64,000 nucleotides of DNA. Origin: Pseudevernia furfuracea. Its lineage: Eukaryota > Ascomycota > Lecanoromycetes > Lecanorales > Parmeliaceae. The DNA is taken from contig JAIUPT010000040.1 of the NCBI GenBank assembly GCA_022315425.1, positions 1 through 64,000 on the forward strand, written 5' to 3'. Numbering within the stretch: position 1 is the first letter of the stretch; each line of letters opens with the position of its first letter. The notes below the pieces were generated by a model that was not told where the DNA came from, made no database searches, and was given only the letters and a program-made list of their open reading frames with translations. Made by a program: the position numbers and the translations under genes. Positions 9,071-19,648 of this stretch are shown here, one piece after another.

Positions 9071-10013
9071 GATCTAGTCGATTATCTCGAAACGTAATTA
9101 AGAGAATCTAGTCTAAATAATTAATCGAAAATAAAACGCTTAGTCTATAAGAGTCGAGATTCGAAATCTTAGAAGATTAGAAATAAACTTTTTTAAAGAG
9201 AAAAAATTGAAATTTTAGAGAGTTTCGAAGTTAAAAACGACTCGAAGAATTTTATTATTAAGACAAAAATAAATAATTTCGAATAAAACGCTTTATTTAA
9301 ATAAATCTTTCGAGTAAAATGCTTTATATAAAAGACTTATTACGAATAAGAAGTTTCGAAAGTATCGAACATGAGTACGAGACTCTAAGTGATTCTCTTA
9401 AAATGCCGAAATAGTATAAATCTAAAGCATTTAGATTGAATAAGAAGTTCTGAAAGTCTCAAAGAATTCGAATAGAAGTTTTCAAAATAAGATCAGCTGT
9501 AATGCGCTATAATGTCACGGGGTGAAGTTAGCCCATAGACCAAGCAGTGCTTGGACCCTTGATCCTAGCCCGTGATCAATAACAATTGAGTTTCTACTAA
9601 GCGACGCTTTATGCGATAGCCATGTTGGTTTCGTCTGATCACATATAGGGGCGCTGAGCGCCCACTTCTCACTTTCCTTCCTTGTCTTTCGTCTTGTAAA
9701 TAGACCTGACCCTACCAGACCAAGTATACCAAGTGGTAGCCCTAGTTCCAGCCTCGTTCCCTGACATATAACGAGATCACAGATCTGAAATAAATAAATA
9801 AATCTCATTCCCGCGAGAAGTTCCTAAAGAATTTGAATAAGAATTCGAGCGAGACGCCCTATTCGAAAGTATCGAGCACGAAATCTCTAAAGAATTTGAA
9901 ATCGAACAAAGAATACTCTTAAAAATCGTTGATGCGGGCCAAAGATCCTCTAAGAAACATTGCGATTTTTGCCTTTGAGACTCGAGGACGAGCCCTATAA
10001 AGAGGGAGATAAT
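9071..10013. other. RIP-degraded retroelement sequence
   Basis: AT-rich sequence dominated by TCGA/GAA motifs, without an open frame. Its right end carries a purine tract, AAAGAGGGAGATAA (10000-10012 region), directly before a TGTTAG LTR start, so it is probably the degraded 3' internal part of a plus-strand LTR element. It is interrupted by a GC-normal insert at about 9513-9817. Confidence 0.55.
9513..9817. repeat. Possible solo LTR inside degraded sequence
   Basis: A 305-bp block of normal base composition inside AT-rich surroundings starts TGTCACGGG and ends CCCGCGAGA, an imperfect terminal inverted repeat (7 of 9). The composition jump suggests a younger insertion that escaped RIP. No clear target duplication was found, so the call is tentative. 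The open minus frame inside it has no recognisable motif. Confidence 0.35.
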
Positions 10014-10496
10014 TGTTAGAATTAATATCTAAATAGGGTGTCTGAGGCTGTCACGCGCAGACACCCTCGAGGCCAGCTTTTTTAGCTGAGTTGCTAACAA
10101 TCAAAGTATTCAGACTTAACAGGATTTTCTATCAGACTCACCTCGTGGCCGATGAGGCCAAGCTCAGACTAGTTTTTAAAGTCTCTCTCAATTATTGTCT
10201 AGGGTGAACTCGAACCCTCGTCGAAATTTGATGAGGCAAGGGTCTGAAGCTTATTTGCGCGAAAGGCTTATTTTAGCTGCAAATCATTGACGGGGGACTG
10301 TGAGAGAGAGACTGTTCGCAGAGAAGTTGAAGTTCCGTTATTAGTATCAATATGATAATCAGTCTTGCACTACATTAGTGGCTAGCGACAACATCTTTCA
10401 TTATTATTGTCATGATCTTTATCTCTTTTCATTCTTATCTCCTTAGAGCATTATTATCTACATTCGTAGTAACGTGGAACGAGGACTAGTCTAACA
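10014..10496 (+). repeat. Probable 3' LTR of a degraded LTR retrotransposon
   Basis: It begins TGTTAGAATTAATAT immediately after a polypurine-like tract and ends CTAACA, giving the same TGTTAG...CTAACA termini as the gypsy LTR at 5549-5816, but with unrelated internal sequence. A hairpin formed by GGGTGTCTG and CAGACACCC lies at 10040-10067. The end is ambiguous: another CTAACA at 10596-10601 lies in the adjoining tandem repeat. Confidence 0.5.
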
Positions 10497-10629
10497 CTTG
10501 TTGGAACACGGGAAGCCTTGTGATGTGGAACGAGAGCTAGCCCAACAGTTGTTGCAAAACGGGAAGTCTCGTAATAATATCGAACGAGGACTAGCCTAAC
10601 ACTTGTTGGAACGTGAAGCCTCGCAGTGT
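10476..10629 (+). repeat. Three tandem units of about 51 bp
   Basis: Units start at 10476, 10527 and 10581 with the core GAACGAGGACTAGCCTAACA followed by CTTGTTGGAAC and a GGGAAG box. The first unit overlaps the probable LTR end, so the array may be LTR-derived or the insertion target. Confidence 0.75.
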
Positions 10630-10775
10630 ACCAGTACGTAGTGGTAGAAGGTGGTCCCAGTCTCCCAGACCACTACAAATACACCCTATCCTCTTGGTTC
10701 TTCACCCTTTGATGAAGTTCTGATCTTCTGTCTAACACCTCTCGACAAAGTTCCAGCACTGTTCACTTATTGATC

Positions 10776-12444
10776 ATGAAACTACCTGATTTCTTTCTCA
10801 AATTGTTAATCCTGTTTCTTTCTATAATATGTGGAAGTATTTGGGCAGATTCCAAAGCCAACTGGTACTTGCAGAACTGTCCGGCACATCAAGGAATGAC
10901 AGTGAGCGACAATATAGACATTGGTGCAGCCATATTAGATGCTCAAAGCGCTTGGATCCCCGGATCCAATTTCCAGGATGCGATGACTCAATACCTTGGC
11001 CCGGACTCATCCAGCAATGCCGGATTCTTGTGGAGCTATTTGGAAGTCATACAAGGTCGCACATGCCTTATAGTACGGCTTGTCATTGTTCGCTGACTTG
11101 CATTGGTCGCTAGCCCAATTCAAACAATTACGTGCGGGCTTTAAACAGCAAATATCAGTCGATCCTTTCAAAGCTTATGACCTCTATATCTACTGCGACA
11201 CTTCCGATTGGAGTCCTGATCCTTGTGCTACTTTAAATGTAATCAGCGCTTCGTGGAGCAACTATGCGTGGCCCTGGGGCAAGGCGGACGTCAGTGTCAC
11301 ATTCCTATCTTTCTGTCAGTTCGGCGAACACTGATGGGTCTCACGTCAGTGGTATTATTACTGGGTCGCACTTTGCCCAGGGTGGTGGGAAAGGCCTGAA
11401 TTGAAAACGATCCTTGCACAGACCGACAAACTTGCGCAATCAAATCCCAGGGTGCAAGACATGAACACATATTTCCCCAGTAAGGTTCATTACTTGATGG
11501 CCGCAATTGACAGCTTGGACGCATTCTCTGTTCCCAAAGGTAACGTTCCCGCACTTGAGCCGTCTAAAAGATGGATCGTCTTTAACGGATAATTGGTACG
11601 CAGCATCTTTCAAATCGGTCACTCCTTGGGATACTTTTCAGGGGGTGATTAAGGGAGGGACTGGATGGGCATACAGAAATTGTAATCTTGACCCTTCCCC
11701 CACCATGTATACGGCGTCTTATTGCTAACTGAACGCCTTTGAAGCTTTCTCTTATGTATATGCGGCAACGGGTAAGGACTTCCCCAATTGCGAGACAATC
11801 AGACCATAATGCTCCCACAGCTGTTTTCATCAAGCGCCGCTACAGTCTCATCAACCCTCCCATCCCAAGCGAACCGGGACCATTGGTGGCCGCCAGCGAT
11901 CCTGCCATCACGCCACTGCTTCTGGACGCTACCGGCATTCCTACACTGGGACTCCCAACGGTGTCTGGGGGGCTCCCAGATCCTAGCTCCTGGATTTCTT
12001 TACCTCCCGGGGATGGGTCGGCGTACGAAAGCATCGTAGACTACGACAATCAAACCTTTCAAGTCTCAACGGTGCCAGCGGTACCTCACCCCATGGTCAC
12101 GACATTCGTCACATCCATCGCCACCACGCTTTCCCCCGTCTGCTACCTCACCACCGCGTAAGTCGAAACCACCCCCAGTCGCGAGTCATCACAAAAATCT
12201 AAAGTGTCAACCATTTTCTGACATGGGCTCCAGAGCAACGCAGATTCAAGTGGGAGACAGCGCCCCAGATGTCATCATGCTACCCTGGTGCAAATGCAGC
12301 CCTAATGACTATCCTGCAGAAGGCGTTGGCGGTTATTGGGCCCAGGCTACCGATAGTCACTGCACCCGCGCCACGCAAGAGCTCCCGAAGCTATTCGCGA
12401 CAACGACGGAAATTGAGACCATTACCTCAACCATATCACCCTAG
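10776..12444 (+). pseudogene. Secreted-protein gene, frame-disrupted, family uncertain
   Basis: The ATG at 10776 gives a clear signal peptide (MKLPDFFLKLLILFLSIICG) followed by a mature start near ADSKANWYLQNCPAH. Coding-like segments continue in changing frames: 11114-11330 (FKAYDLYIYCDTSDWSPDPC), about 11370-11590 (LCPGWWERPELKTILAQTD), 11585-11800, 11739-12157 (Pro/Ser/Thr-rich, IPTLGLPTVSGGLPDPSSW), and after a GTAAGT...CAG intron-like gap at 12158-12231 a Cys-containing end (MLPWCKCSPNDYPAEGVGGY). Some shifts could be introns, but the stop near 11332 and the one near 11590 have no convincing splice solution. The Cys/Trp pattern vaguely recalls fungal secreted metalloprotease-like proteins, but no HExxH is visible. 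Function not assigned. Confidence 0.5.
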
Positions 12445-13118
12445 TGCCATGGTCGCCGTCTCCCTCGTTCTCCAAGTGGGCATGTTTTCAAATGTTAGGG
12501 TACGCTCGGAAGACTGATATGTACTTGGGGTATAAAGACAGGCAAATTAAAGCACTTTTCATACAATCAAAGACTAGCGTAGCTATCTTAAAATATGAGG
12601 AAATCTTTTTGGGTTACAAACGCAGAGAACCGGTATAGTAAACGTGGGTAGCAGGTTAAACTAAAACCGGACTAGCCACTCGAATTCTTTACTTACCATC
12701 TCGGGCTCGCAGCTCGGCTTCAGTCGGCCTTTCAACAAGTGGTCGCTTTCGGCTTCGTGTAGGAACATAGTTCATCAGGCGTGGAAGACGCGTCAACCCA
12801 GGCTCGAACCATTGCCGGATAAAGTTTATAATCTCGCTAGATTAATAATTAAAATTAATAGATATTTTACGAGCGAGACAGAGATCGACAATTATTTTAA
12901 AAGCTTTTATTTAAAAATAATTGTAAAAAAAAGTTACTTTATTTCTTATAGCTTCGAATTAAATAGTATAGTAGTTAATTTTTATATATGTAATAGTGGA
13001 TATAAATTGAAATTCGAAACCAATAGTACTATTAGTTGATACATTTTAACCTCGAAACCCAATTATTTTCATTATCGCCAGCCCTGGTTCTTCCTTAAAC
13101 CGGCGTCAGAGCTTTTCT
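12445..13118. other. Intergenic, AT-rich core
   Basis: No gene seen. The middle (about 12825-13045) is AT-rich with RIP-like composition; the flanks are normal. The stretch separates the secreted-protein pseudogene from the 3' end of the DUF3669 gene. Confidence 0.6.
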
Positions 13119-14069
13119 CTATGCTCGACCAAGTACCAACTCTATCCATAGTGCAGGCAGACAGGCTTCCGGACTCCCATGTTCTAAAATAGCTTCACTT
13201 GCTTCGAGGAATCGATCCTTAAAAAAAGTCCAAAGAGCCTGATCCTTAGAATTACCTTGTCTCGGACGCGGGTAAAAGGGGTCGTTCCTATAGAATGCCT
13301 CTACGGCCTGTTCGACGCCTTTTTCGTCCAAAGGCATACGCCTACAGCAGTCGAAGTCAAGCATCCAGACTACGTGTTCGCCTAGAGTATCGGAGCTGAT
13401 GATGGACTGAGGAGCCAAGGCTTCATTGGTAGGTACTGCGCGATCTGAACTTGGTGGTGGCGCCAGGACAAACTCAACGTCGTTCGCGTCTATGTGCGCT
13501 TTCCAATATAACACTGCGAGGGTCTTTGCTATGATTCGTGCGTAGAGAAACTCATCAAGCGAAAGGTCTTCAATTTGATCGACGTGAAGCGGATAGTTAC
13601 GAAGGCTGAACGCCTTGAACCGCGACTGCACTCCGAAGCAGCGCCTTCGTCCGAGGTAGGGACGGATGAGGCAATCGCGATCAGGCTCAGATAGCCTGAT
13701 AGATGATTTGAGTGATTCAGGGCAATACATGTCGATGATAGTATTCCGCACGAACTCCGGGAATGGTTGTATGCGGTCCGTAAGCAGAGTATTGCAGGGA
13801 ATTTGGAAGTCCTTTGGGAACCTTGAGAGATGTTCGTCCCACCAGGCCTGATGGTCGCTGGAAATATATTGGTAGCAACCAGGTACGTAAGCCGTGGATG
13901 GACTTTCACGGAGGCTCTCAAGGACTGCCTGGTGCATTACATAGTCGTTATGGAGTGATCTGCCCGGCCCTCCATCTTCTCGCTTCATAGCACGAGCACT
14001 CGAGCGAGTCGTATCTGCCCAAACCGTTCCGCAGAAGCCTTGGCCAATACGTCGAAAGTCTACAGTCAT
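13119..14069 (-). CDS. DUF3669 domain protein
   Basis: Single-exon gene of 316 residues. The ATG at 14069 is chosen because the frame upstream of it has only a GTG. The N-terminus, FRRIGQGFCGTVWA, resembles a kinase-like glycine loop, as is usual at the start of these proteins. The C-terminal part carries the family signature VVWMLDFDCCRRMPLDEKGV, then EAFYRNDPFYPRP (about residues 235-275), followed by a final helix with LWTFFKDRF. DUF3669 proteins are lineage-expanded fungal proteins of unknown biochemical role; family members are often annotated as zinc-finger proteins. Length and both termini are consistent with a complete protein, and no stop or intron was needed. Confidence 0.85.
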   Translation of the reverse strand: MTVDFRRIGQGFCGTVWADTTRSSARAMKREDGGPGRSLHNDYVMHQAVLESLRESPSTAYVPGCYQYISSDHQAWWDEHLSRFPKDFQIPCNTLLTDRIQPFPEFVRNTIIDMYCPESLKSSIRLSEPDRDCLIRPYLGRRRCFGVQSRFKAFSLRNYPLHVDQIEDLSLDEFLYARIIAKTLAVLYWKAHIDANDVEFVLAPPPSSDRAVPTNEALAPQSIISSDTLGEHVVWMLDFDCCRRMPLDEKGVEQAVEAFYRNDPFYPRPRQGNSKDQALWTFFKDRFLEASEAILEHGSPEACLPALWIELVLGRA

Positions 14070-14622
14070 GTTGAGCACGAATAGAGATAATAGTTTAAAT
14101 GATTTGGTATGCTTTTTTGAATGTGAACTGCTGGAAAAGAATTGTTGATGGTTTAAATTTACGAAAATATTGCATTTCTATTTATTTTTTGAAGGGCCGG
14201 ATTTGAGCGGATTTTTTGAAAACCTAAAATACAAATTTTGTTGGAATTTGCACTACTCAGCCCTACCGCTTGTAAATAGTCAGAGATTTCACGCAGCAGC
14301 AAACTATCCGTCACAAATATCACAACAATTTGAGGCAAATTGAGACGCATTGCGGGGGGATGTCGTGAGCAATAGCAAACGACATCATTTCCAGCTTCCC
14401 TAGCCACCCCTTTACAAGGGTGGTACATCCCTAGTGCTATGTTCATGTACATAAGGGTGTCTACCCTTTGCTAGGGTTTGGTTGTTGCGGCAGCGACACT
14501 GGCGCAGCCTAATAAGATCGCAATGTCATACAGTTTGCACCCCAAATTGATAAGTATTGAGCTTATAAAGCCCAGTAGACGAGAACTTGACGTGATAGCA
14601 CGTTGCCCCCTATCGCCCAAGA
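14070..14622. other. Intergenic
   Basis: Region between the DUF3669 start and the 3' end of the O-methyltransferase. Short frames show no motif. No repeat or RNA gene seen. Confidence 0.6.
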
Positions 14623-15966
14623 CTACTTCAGTGTCAGCTCTATGATGCTCTCGGCCTCCGGTACATGCGTCCAGATCTTTTCAATCTTCAGCCCCACCGC
14701 ATCCACCATCTCATGCCACTGCCTCTCAGAGCGCTCGGTCGCTGCTAAACAGGCCATCATGTTTATATCAATTTGGGCTGGGATGATGCCACACTTTCGA
14801 TCGGGGAGAACGAGCTCATTGAGGATAATTTTGGAGTAGCCTGGTGTCATTGCTGACCTGAGCTGCGAGAGGATGAGCTGACACTTGTCGTCGGGCCAGT
14901 CGTGGAGAACATTGCGGAGATAATAAGCACGGGCGCCTGGCCAACAGATTAGCACAAGAGTCAGAAGACAGGGTGTCTCAAGCACAGACCTTCGATCGGC
15001 TGCGGAGTGAAGAAGTCATGCACAACTGCCTCCATTCCGAGCACTGGTAGCGCTTGCTCAACCGTATCCCGTAAGTCCTGCAGTAGCAATCTCCCAGGTA
15101 GAGTTGGATGCTTCTTTTTAATTGCTTCGACCTCATGTCCACGCGCCCCGCCCACATCTATCAACATGACGGCATCATCACCGCCCTTGAAGCCTTTGGC
15201 AATTCGTTCCTCGAATGGAAAGAAATCGAGCCAGTATGCACGACCCTCACGCTGGCCTGTCATCCAGAGATTGAAGCTGTTGAGATACTCGGGATGTTTT
15301 GGCAACCACTCGAACAGGTGGTCTCGCGTATGGAAGCCTTCTTGGAATGCGCAGTCCTTCGAGTCTGTGGGATTTCGATAACTGTTCTTGGCAAGGAATG
15401 AAGGAAGAGCCATCGTGGCGGTTCCAACGAGATCATAGGTAATGTTGACGCCTGCTTCACGCTGGGGGTGGACCAAATTCTTTGTGACGTTGTTGGCGAT
15501 GTAGGTATCGGTGCCAGACTCCCCGATGATGCGTATAGCAGCGAGGTATCGAAGGAGGCGGAGGAGCAGTGCATGATCGGTGCCGGTCTTTTGCGACAGC
15601 TCTTCGCCTGCGACGGGGGACTTGCTTTTCACCAATATATCGAGAACTTTCAATGTATTTGCGATACGAACCACTGTTGTTCGCATGGGCTGTTTCATCA
15701 ATTTTTGATTGGCGGGTGAATTTGGTGGCAGGTGGAGACTGGGGATGATTTTGAGGCCGGTTTAAGAAGGGGGGCTTACGTAGTAGGCTACACGCTGGAC
15801 TGTCTCTCCGGGTGTCTCGAGTGCAAGGCTCAACTTCTCACTAGTTTCCTTTAAGTACTCGCGAGTGGCTGGTGCTCCGGGGTTCTTTCCTGAGAGGATT
15901 GTTTTCAGCGCATCAATCAGATGGGTGACCTCGGAATTCTGAGTCAAGCAGCCTTCAGCTGGCTCC
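14623..15966 (-). CDS. O-methyltransferase, fungal secondary-metabolite type (5' end unresolved)
   Basis: Class I SAM-dependent O-methyltransferase (PF00891-like). Exons by GT-AG logic are 15780-15966 or longer, 15689-14990 and 14936-14623; introns start GTAAGC and GTCTGT. The N-terminal helical part contains LETPGETVQRVAYYPMRTTV, then a winged-helix segment (VLDILVKSKSPVAGEELSQK). SAM binding is in VMLIDVGGARGHEVEAI (motif I). The catalytic region is ARAYYLRNVLHDWPDDKC, with the His-Asp pair typical of these enzymes, and the C-terminus is GLKIEKIWTHVPEAESIIEL. It probably methylates a phenolic hydroxyl on a small metabolite. The odd point is that the first-exon frame is open to 16043 but contains no ATG. 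A 5' exon joined at the acceptor TTAG (15968-15967) is required, or the start has been lost. Confidence 0.8.
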
Positions 15967-16055
15967 CTAATTTTTTTCGTGAATAGTAGTAAGTGGCAAG
16001 TAGTTAACGGTAATGTGGAGTGAATTGAGAAATTCAGAAACAAAAAGAAAGAAAG

Positions 16056-16331
16056 ATGAAGGCAAAAAGCAAGGTCGCGCTTTTAATGTTGTGTCTGGCT
16101 AATGGTCTCCCGCTTGCAAATGCGAAGAGTAGGGATAAGCAAAGTGGGGGATTTCCACACGGCCATGGGGGGTCCAAAGTCTCCGGTGACAACACATTGA
16201 AGCTCAGACACACCGCATCGTTTACCCCTAGCTTGGAAGTAACGAGCCGTGGAGCTTATGCAATAATCCTAGATCATCATCATCACCATGAGTCAGTCAT
16301 GAGTCAGTACAATAACGAATCGAGCTTTTAA
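16056..16331 (+). CDS. Possible small secreted protein (91 aa)
   Basis: The ATG at 16056 opens a 91-residue frame that begins like a signal peptide (KVALLMLCLANGLPLANA), followed by a Lys/Gly/His-containing mature part (FPHGHGGSKVSG) and a run of five His near the end. It lies head-to-head with the O-methyltransferase, in the space where that gene's missing 5' exon should be, so one of the two models may be wrong. No family recognised; a chance frame is possible. Confidence 0.3.
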   Translation: MKAKSKVALLMLCLANGLPLANAKSRDKQSGGFPHGHGGSKVSGDNTLKLRHTASFTPSLEVTSRGAYAIILDHHHHHESVMSQYNNESSF

Positions 16332-16955
16332 GAATATGCTGAGAGTTGGTCTGCCGTGTTCGTTACATTTCGACAAGCCCAAGCCGAAGTATTCCCCCAA
16401 TGAAAGGGCAGAATGCCTCGGGATCTTACAGGCCTACGGCCGAGAACAAGGTAGCAGATAAAAAAGTGGCGAGCTGCAGCCTAAAGGCCGCAATACCCCT
16501 GACTCCGTATGTCAAATTCCGAATCCCGGACGAGTTTGAGAATGTTATTAACCCAATAATCGACCACAAGCCCAGCAAGAGTGGTTGATGATTGATGAGC
16601 CACCTTCTAATACCAGCTTTCTGACTGGATGATGCATATGTAATAAGCCCAAAAAATCCCTCTTGGTACCAATAGCTACAGAGAGACAGCAGCACTATCC
16701 CATCAAGTGCGGAGGTGCAGGTAGTGCCGGCGTGACCCGCTGGTCATGCTGGCCTTTTCCTATAAGCACACCAATGAAAGAGAAGCACTGTCGTAAAACA
16801 TATTAGTTTGTGGCGTCAGGCTGCCGATTCGGCAGTGAAGGTCTGGAGTCCTATTCCTGAAGCCGATGTAAAGGCTTATTATATATCCAATATAGGAGCC
16901 GGAATGGTCCTGCGCCCTTCGATCTCAAACCGGACACCTAGCTCGAACGGTAACA
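16332..16955. other. Intergenic
   Basis: Short overlapping frames on both strands without motifs. No repeat, RNA gene or conserved domain seen. Confidence 0.5.
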
Positions 16956-17440
16956 ATGTCATCGTTGACCGCTCCACCAGGCGGTGACCATGATCGAGCT
17001 TCTGAGCTCAAAGCTTACACTTGGACTTGGTTCAGCATCTCCACCCTGTTCGTTGCTGCTAAGTTGTATAGTCGCCTCAGACTGACGTAGAACTTCTAGT
17101 ACGATGACTACTTCATCGTGCTTACTTGGGTGCGAATGAGTCTAATATTCCTATATAAGAGACTTTTTTGACTTGCTGTAGGCTCTCACGTTTCCATTCT
17201 CGATACTGTGGACAATCTTAGGACAGCTTGGAGGCTGTAGGCATTTATACTATCTCGAGATGAACCCCACGCAAGCAATCAAGGCCTCCCGAATCAACTG
17301 GATAACGCAGCCGGTCGCGATTTATGCCCTGGCAACTGGAAAAATATCCGTAGCCTTCCTCATCATGCGGGTAATGGGAAGAAGCAAATTGCGGAAAGCT
17401 TTCCTTGTCTACGTAGCGATGATCATTAGTTTCAGCTCAC
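16956..17440 (+). pseudogene. PTH11-like / fungal rhodopsin-domain protein, N-terminal remnant
   Basis: From the ATG at 16956 the reading is MSSLTAPPGGDHDRAS..., then a first membrane helix (TWFSISTLFVAAKLYSRLRL). Two TAG codons near 17087-17100 interrupt the usual link to YDDYFIVLTW. An intron-like GT-AG gap (17130-17181, 52 nt) then joins to ALTFPFSILWTILGQLGG and later IYALATGKISVAFLIMRVMG, a pattern of the fungal rhodopsin domain (PF20684). The protein loses the frame after about 17430, leaving three or four of seven helices. An intact relative lies at 26164-27674, but the two differ enough to be separate family members. Confidence 0.65.
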
Positions 17441-18338
17441 CGCCTCTGACACTAAGTTCCCCGAAACCTTTGACATACGTAACCCAATTTTTCCATTGAT
17501 TTCAAGTGAAGGTGAACCTTCTCCTTCCGTAAGATTAAGGCGATCTGATCTGAATCTTATGAGATAGCCGAGCATCACTTTTATTACAGCGTAAATATCA
17601 TTAACTTATAGATCGTAATGATATACGAGCCTAACGCGAAGAGCAAGCAGCTTCGAGTCGAAATCTAGTTTCTCTAAAAGGAGTAACGTCTATTTAATTT
17701 ATAGACTTAAAAGTATATAAAATTCTAAGATAAGAAACAATTAAGTTAATTAGACGATAACTTTGGTTAGAATCATCTTTTTTTGATAGTCTCGACTGGC
17801 TGACTATCAAGTGATGTGATTTTGATTTATAGCTCTTTTTGATATAAAAAAACATGAGTCATAATACGGGTGGAAGTGCAAGTATCGGGTCTGATGACAT
17901 TGTCTCGGGACTTGATATCGTCAGCGGATATGGAATGTAATGCAGACTTAGGTCGCTTCGAGTTCCTTAATTGTAGAATTAATTATTCACCAAGGAGTAT
18001 AGACGATTGGTGGAGTGCGATGAAAGCTTGGTAGTTCTGAAAGGTACTTGAGAGTCCGAGTACCACTTCTTTTGTATGGAGATGATCTAAATCTGAATTT
18101 GGTTGAGACCGCCGCTACCACAATTTCCCACTCACCAGCTTGCTACCAGTCGAACTTGAATCTCGTTCTAAGGGCAATTTCTGGGCAATATCTAATGATG
18201 GCATTTCCTCCGCGCAGTCACTTCTGCTAGATCATCTCACGAGCATCGATAGAATTGTACAGCTTAGTCCACAGCGATGGCGATATTGCGCTCACAAAAA
18301 CCACCGGGGGAATTACCGAGGTTGACGTCAAAAAGTCC
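17441..18338. other. Degraded, partly AT-rich, no gene
   Basis: About 17520-17830 is AT-rich and RIP-like. The rest has normal composition but no coherent frame. It probably contains the lost 3' half of the PTH11-like pseudogene. Confidence 0.5.
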
Positions 18339-18483
18339 TGTCCCACACTAGTAACAGCCCTAACCCTACTTTCGAAAGATGGTCCTATAAAGGGGAGCCC
18401 TAGAACTGTCGTGATGGGGTCTAAGTGTTGAAAACCATGACAGTCAGCCCTACCCGGACTAGTGGCTTGGCACTAGTGTGACA
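18339..18483. repeat. MITE-like inverted repeat (145 bp)
   Basis: Left arm TGTCCCACACTAGT (18339-18352) and right arm ACTAGTGTGACA (18472-18483) are inverted copies with a single gap. The short non-coding interior and terminal inverted repeats are what a miniature DNA transposon would show. No other copy was seen in the window, and the target duplication is unclear. Confidence 0.4.
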
Positions 18484-19648
18484 CCTACTCTCCTGTAGAT
18501 ACTACCTATAGGTCTTCAGTCTAGCCAATACAGTCAATAGTACCCATATTATTCAACACTAAGGCCCCAAAAAAGTGGGCTGGGATCAGGTGCAATTTCG
18601 ACACGGTTCTAAGCAGCGCATTGTCCAGGGAACCCCTGAGGCGGGGCGATATCCGAATTTTGAACCCTTTTTTTGGCATATGGTAGGACTTTTGGCGTCA
18701 ACCTCCGTAATGCAGTGGCGATTGGCCGGACGTTGCTGCACAGGGATCCTGGGCCATCCTTTTCTGATGTGTTTTTCGTCGCTAGATATTTTCCCGCAGA
18801 AACGCTAATCTTATACATTATCGCAGCAGCTTCTATTGGGTATCTGGTCAGCTATCTGGGGTTTTTCTTCCGGCCAGGCGACCATGGCTAGGATGTTCTG
18901 TCGAGAGTTTGCCGAGCAAATTATCATCAAGGTCGGCTACGAATACTCTCTGCACTTGCGAAATACACCGTCCTTGAGCCTTGCTGCTTTAGAGACATAC
19001 GCTTCTTCCTCGTTTCTTTTCTGTTGTGACGGAAGAACCGATTAACTTGTCTGCGGGCAGCATTTTCATCCTCCCAGCTAGGCTATAGGGTAACAGACGG
19101 TCACGAAAACATGTCTCTCAAGAATTTAGGAAATACTGTTGACTCTAGCTGATGTAAGTCACAGCGTGCAAAGAGAAGGAGCAATAGTCGGCGGGCTACT
19201 GCCCTTGCCAAACCAGCCACGGACGCACCTCCGCCATATCAACCTATCTCTTACCTGAGTCAGTCGTAATATGGAGAGCCTATCTTTGCCACGGTATCCA
19301 TTGTCTTTACATCCTCCGTATACGAATATACGCTGCTCTTTCAAAAGCTCAACAACCGCCAGGTTCGACAACATGCAAATGTCTGTATGCGCATTGCCAT
19401 ACTATTCTTGTCAACGTGCTCGGGCACTCGCTTCTATTTTTAAAGGACCCACTTCACTGCCGCACCCCATTAGACCAACGATTAATTGGAGTCGCTAATA
19501 AGAATCGACAAATTCGATGGTCGACACCGTTCCGTTGTCTGTGCACATATCTCACATATCCTCTCGAGGTTGGGCCATCTCGGCGAAAAAACTATTTCAT
19601 CATCAATTACAAAAAGCACATGTGTTTCATTGCCCTCGTTTTCCAAAT
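18484..19648. other. Degraded intergenic sequence
   Basis: Short frames at 18575-19045 include a hydrophobic stretch (LILYIIAAASIGYLVSYLGF) that may be debris of a membrane-protein gene, but no family could be recognised and the frame shifts repeatedly. No repeat was found in the remainder. Confidence 0.4.

Noticed and set aside
10190..10230. tRNA-like GAACTCGAACCC inside the LTR
   Set aside because: No cloverleaf could be built; it lies inside retroelement sequence.
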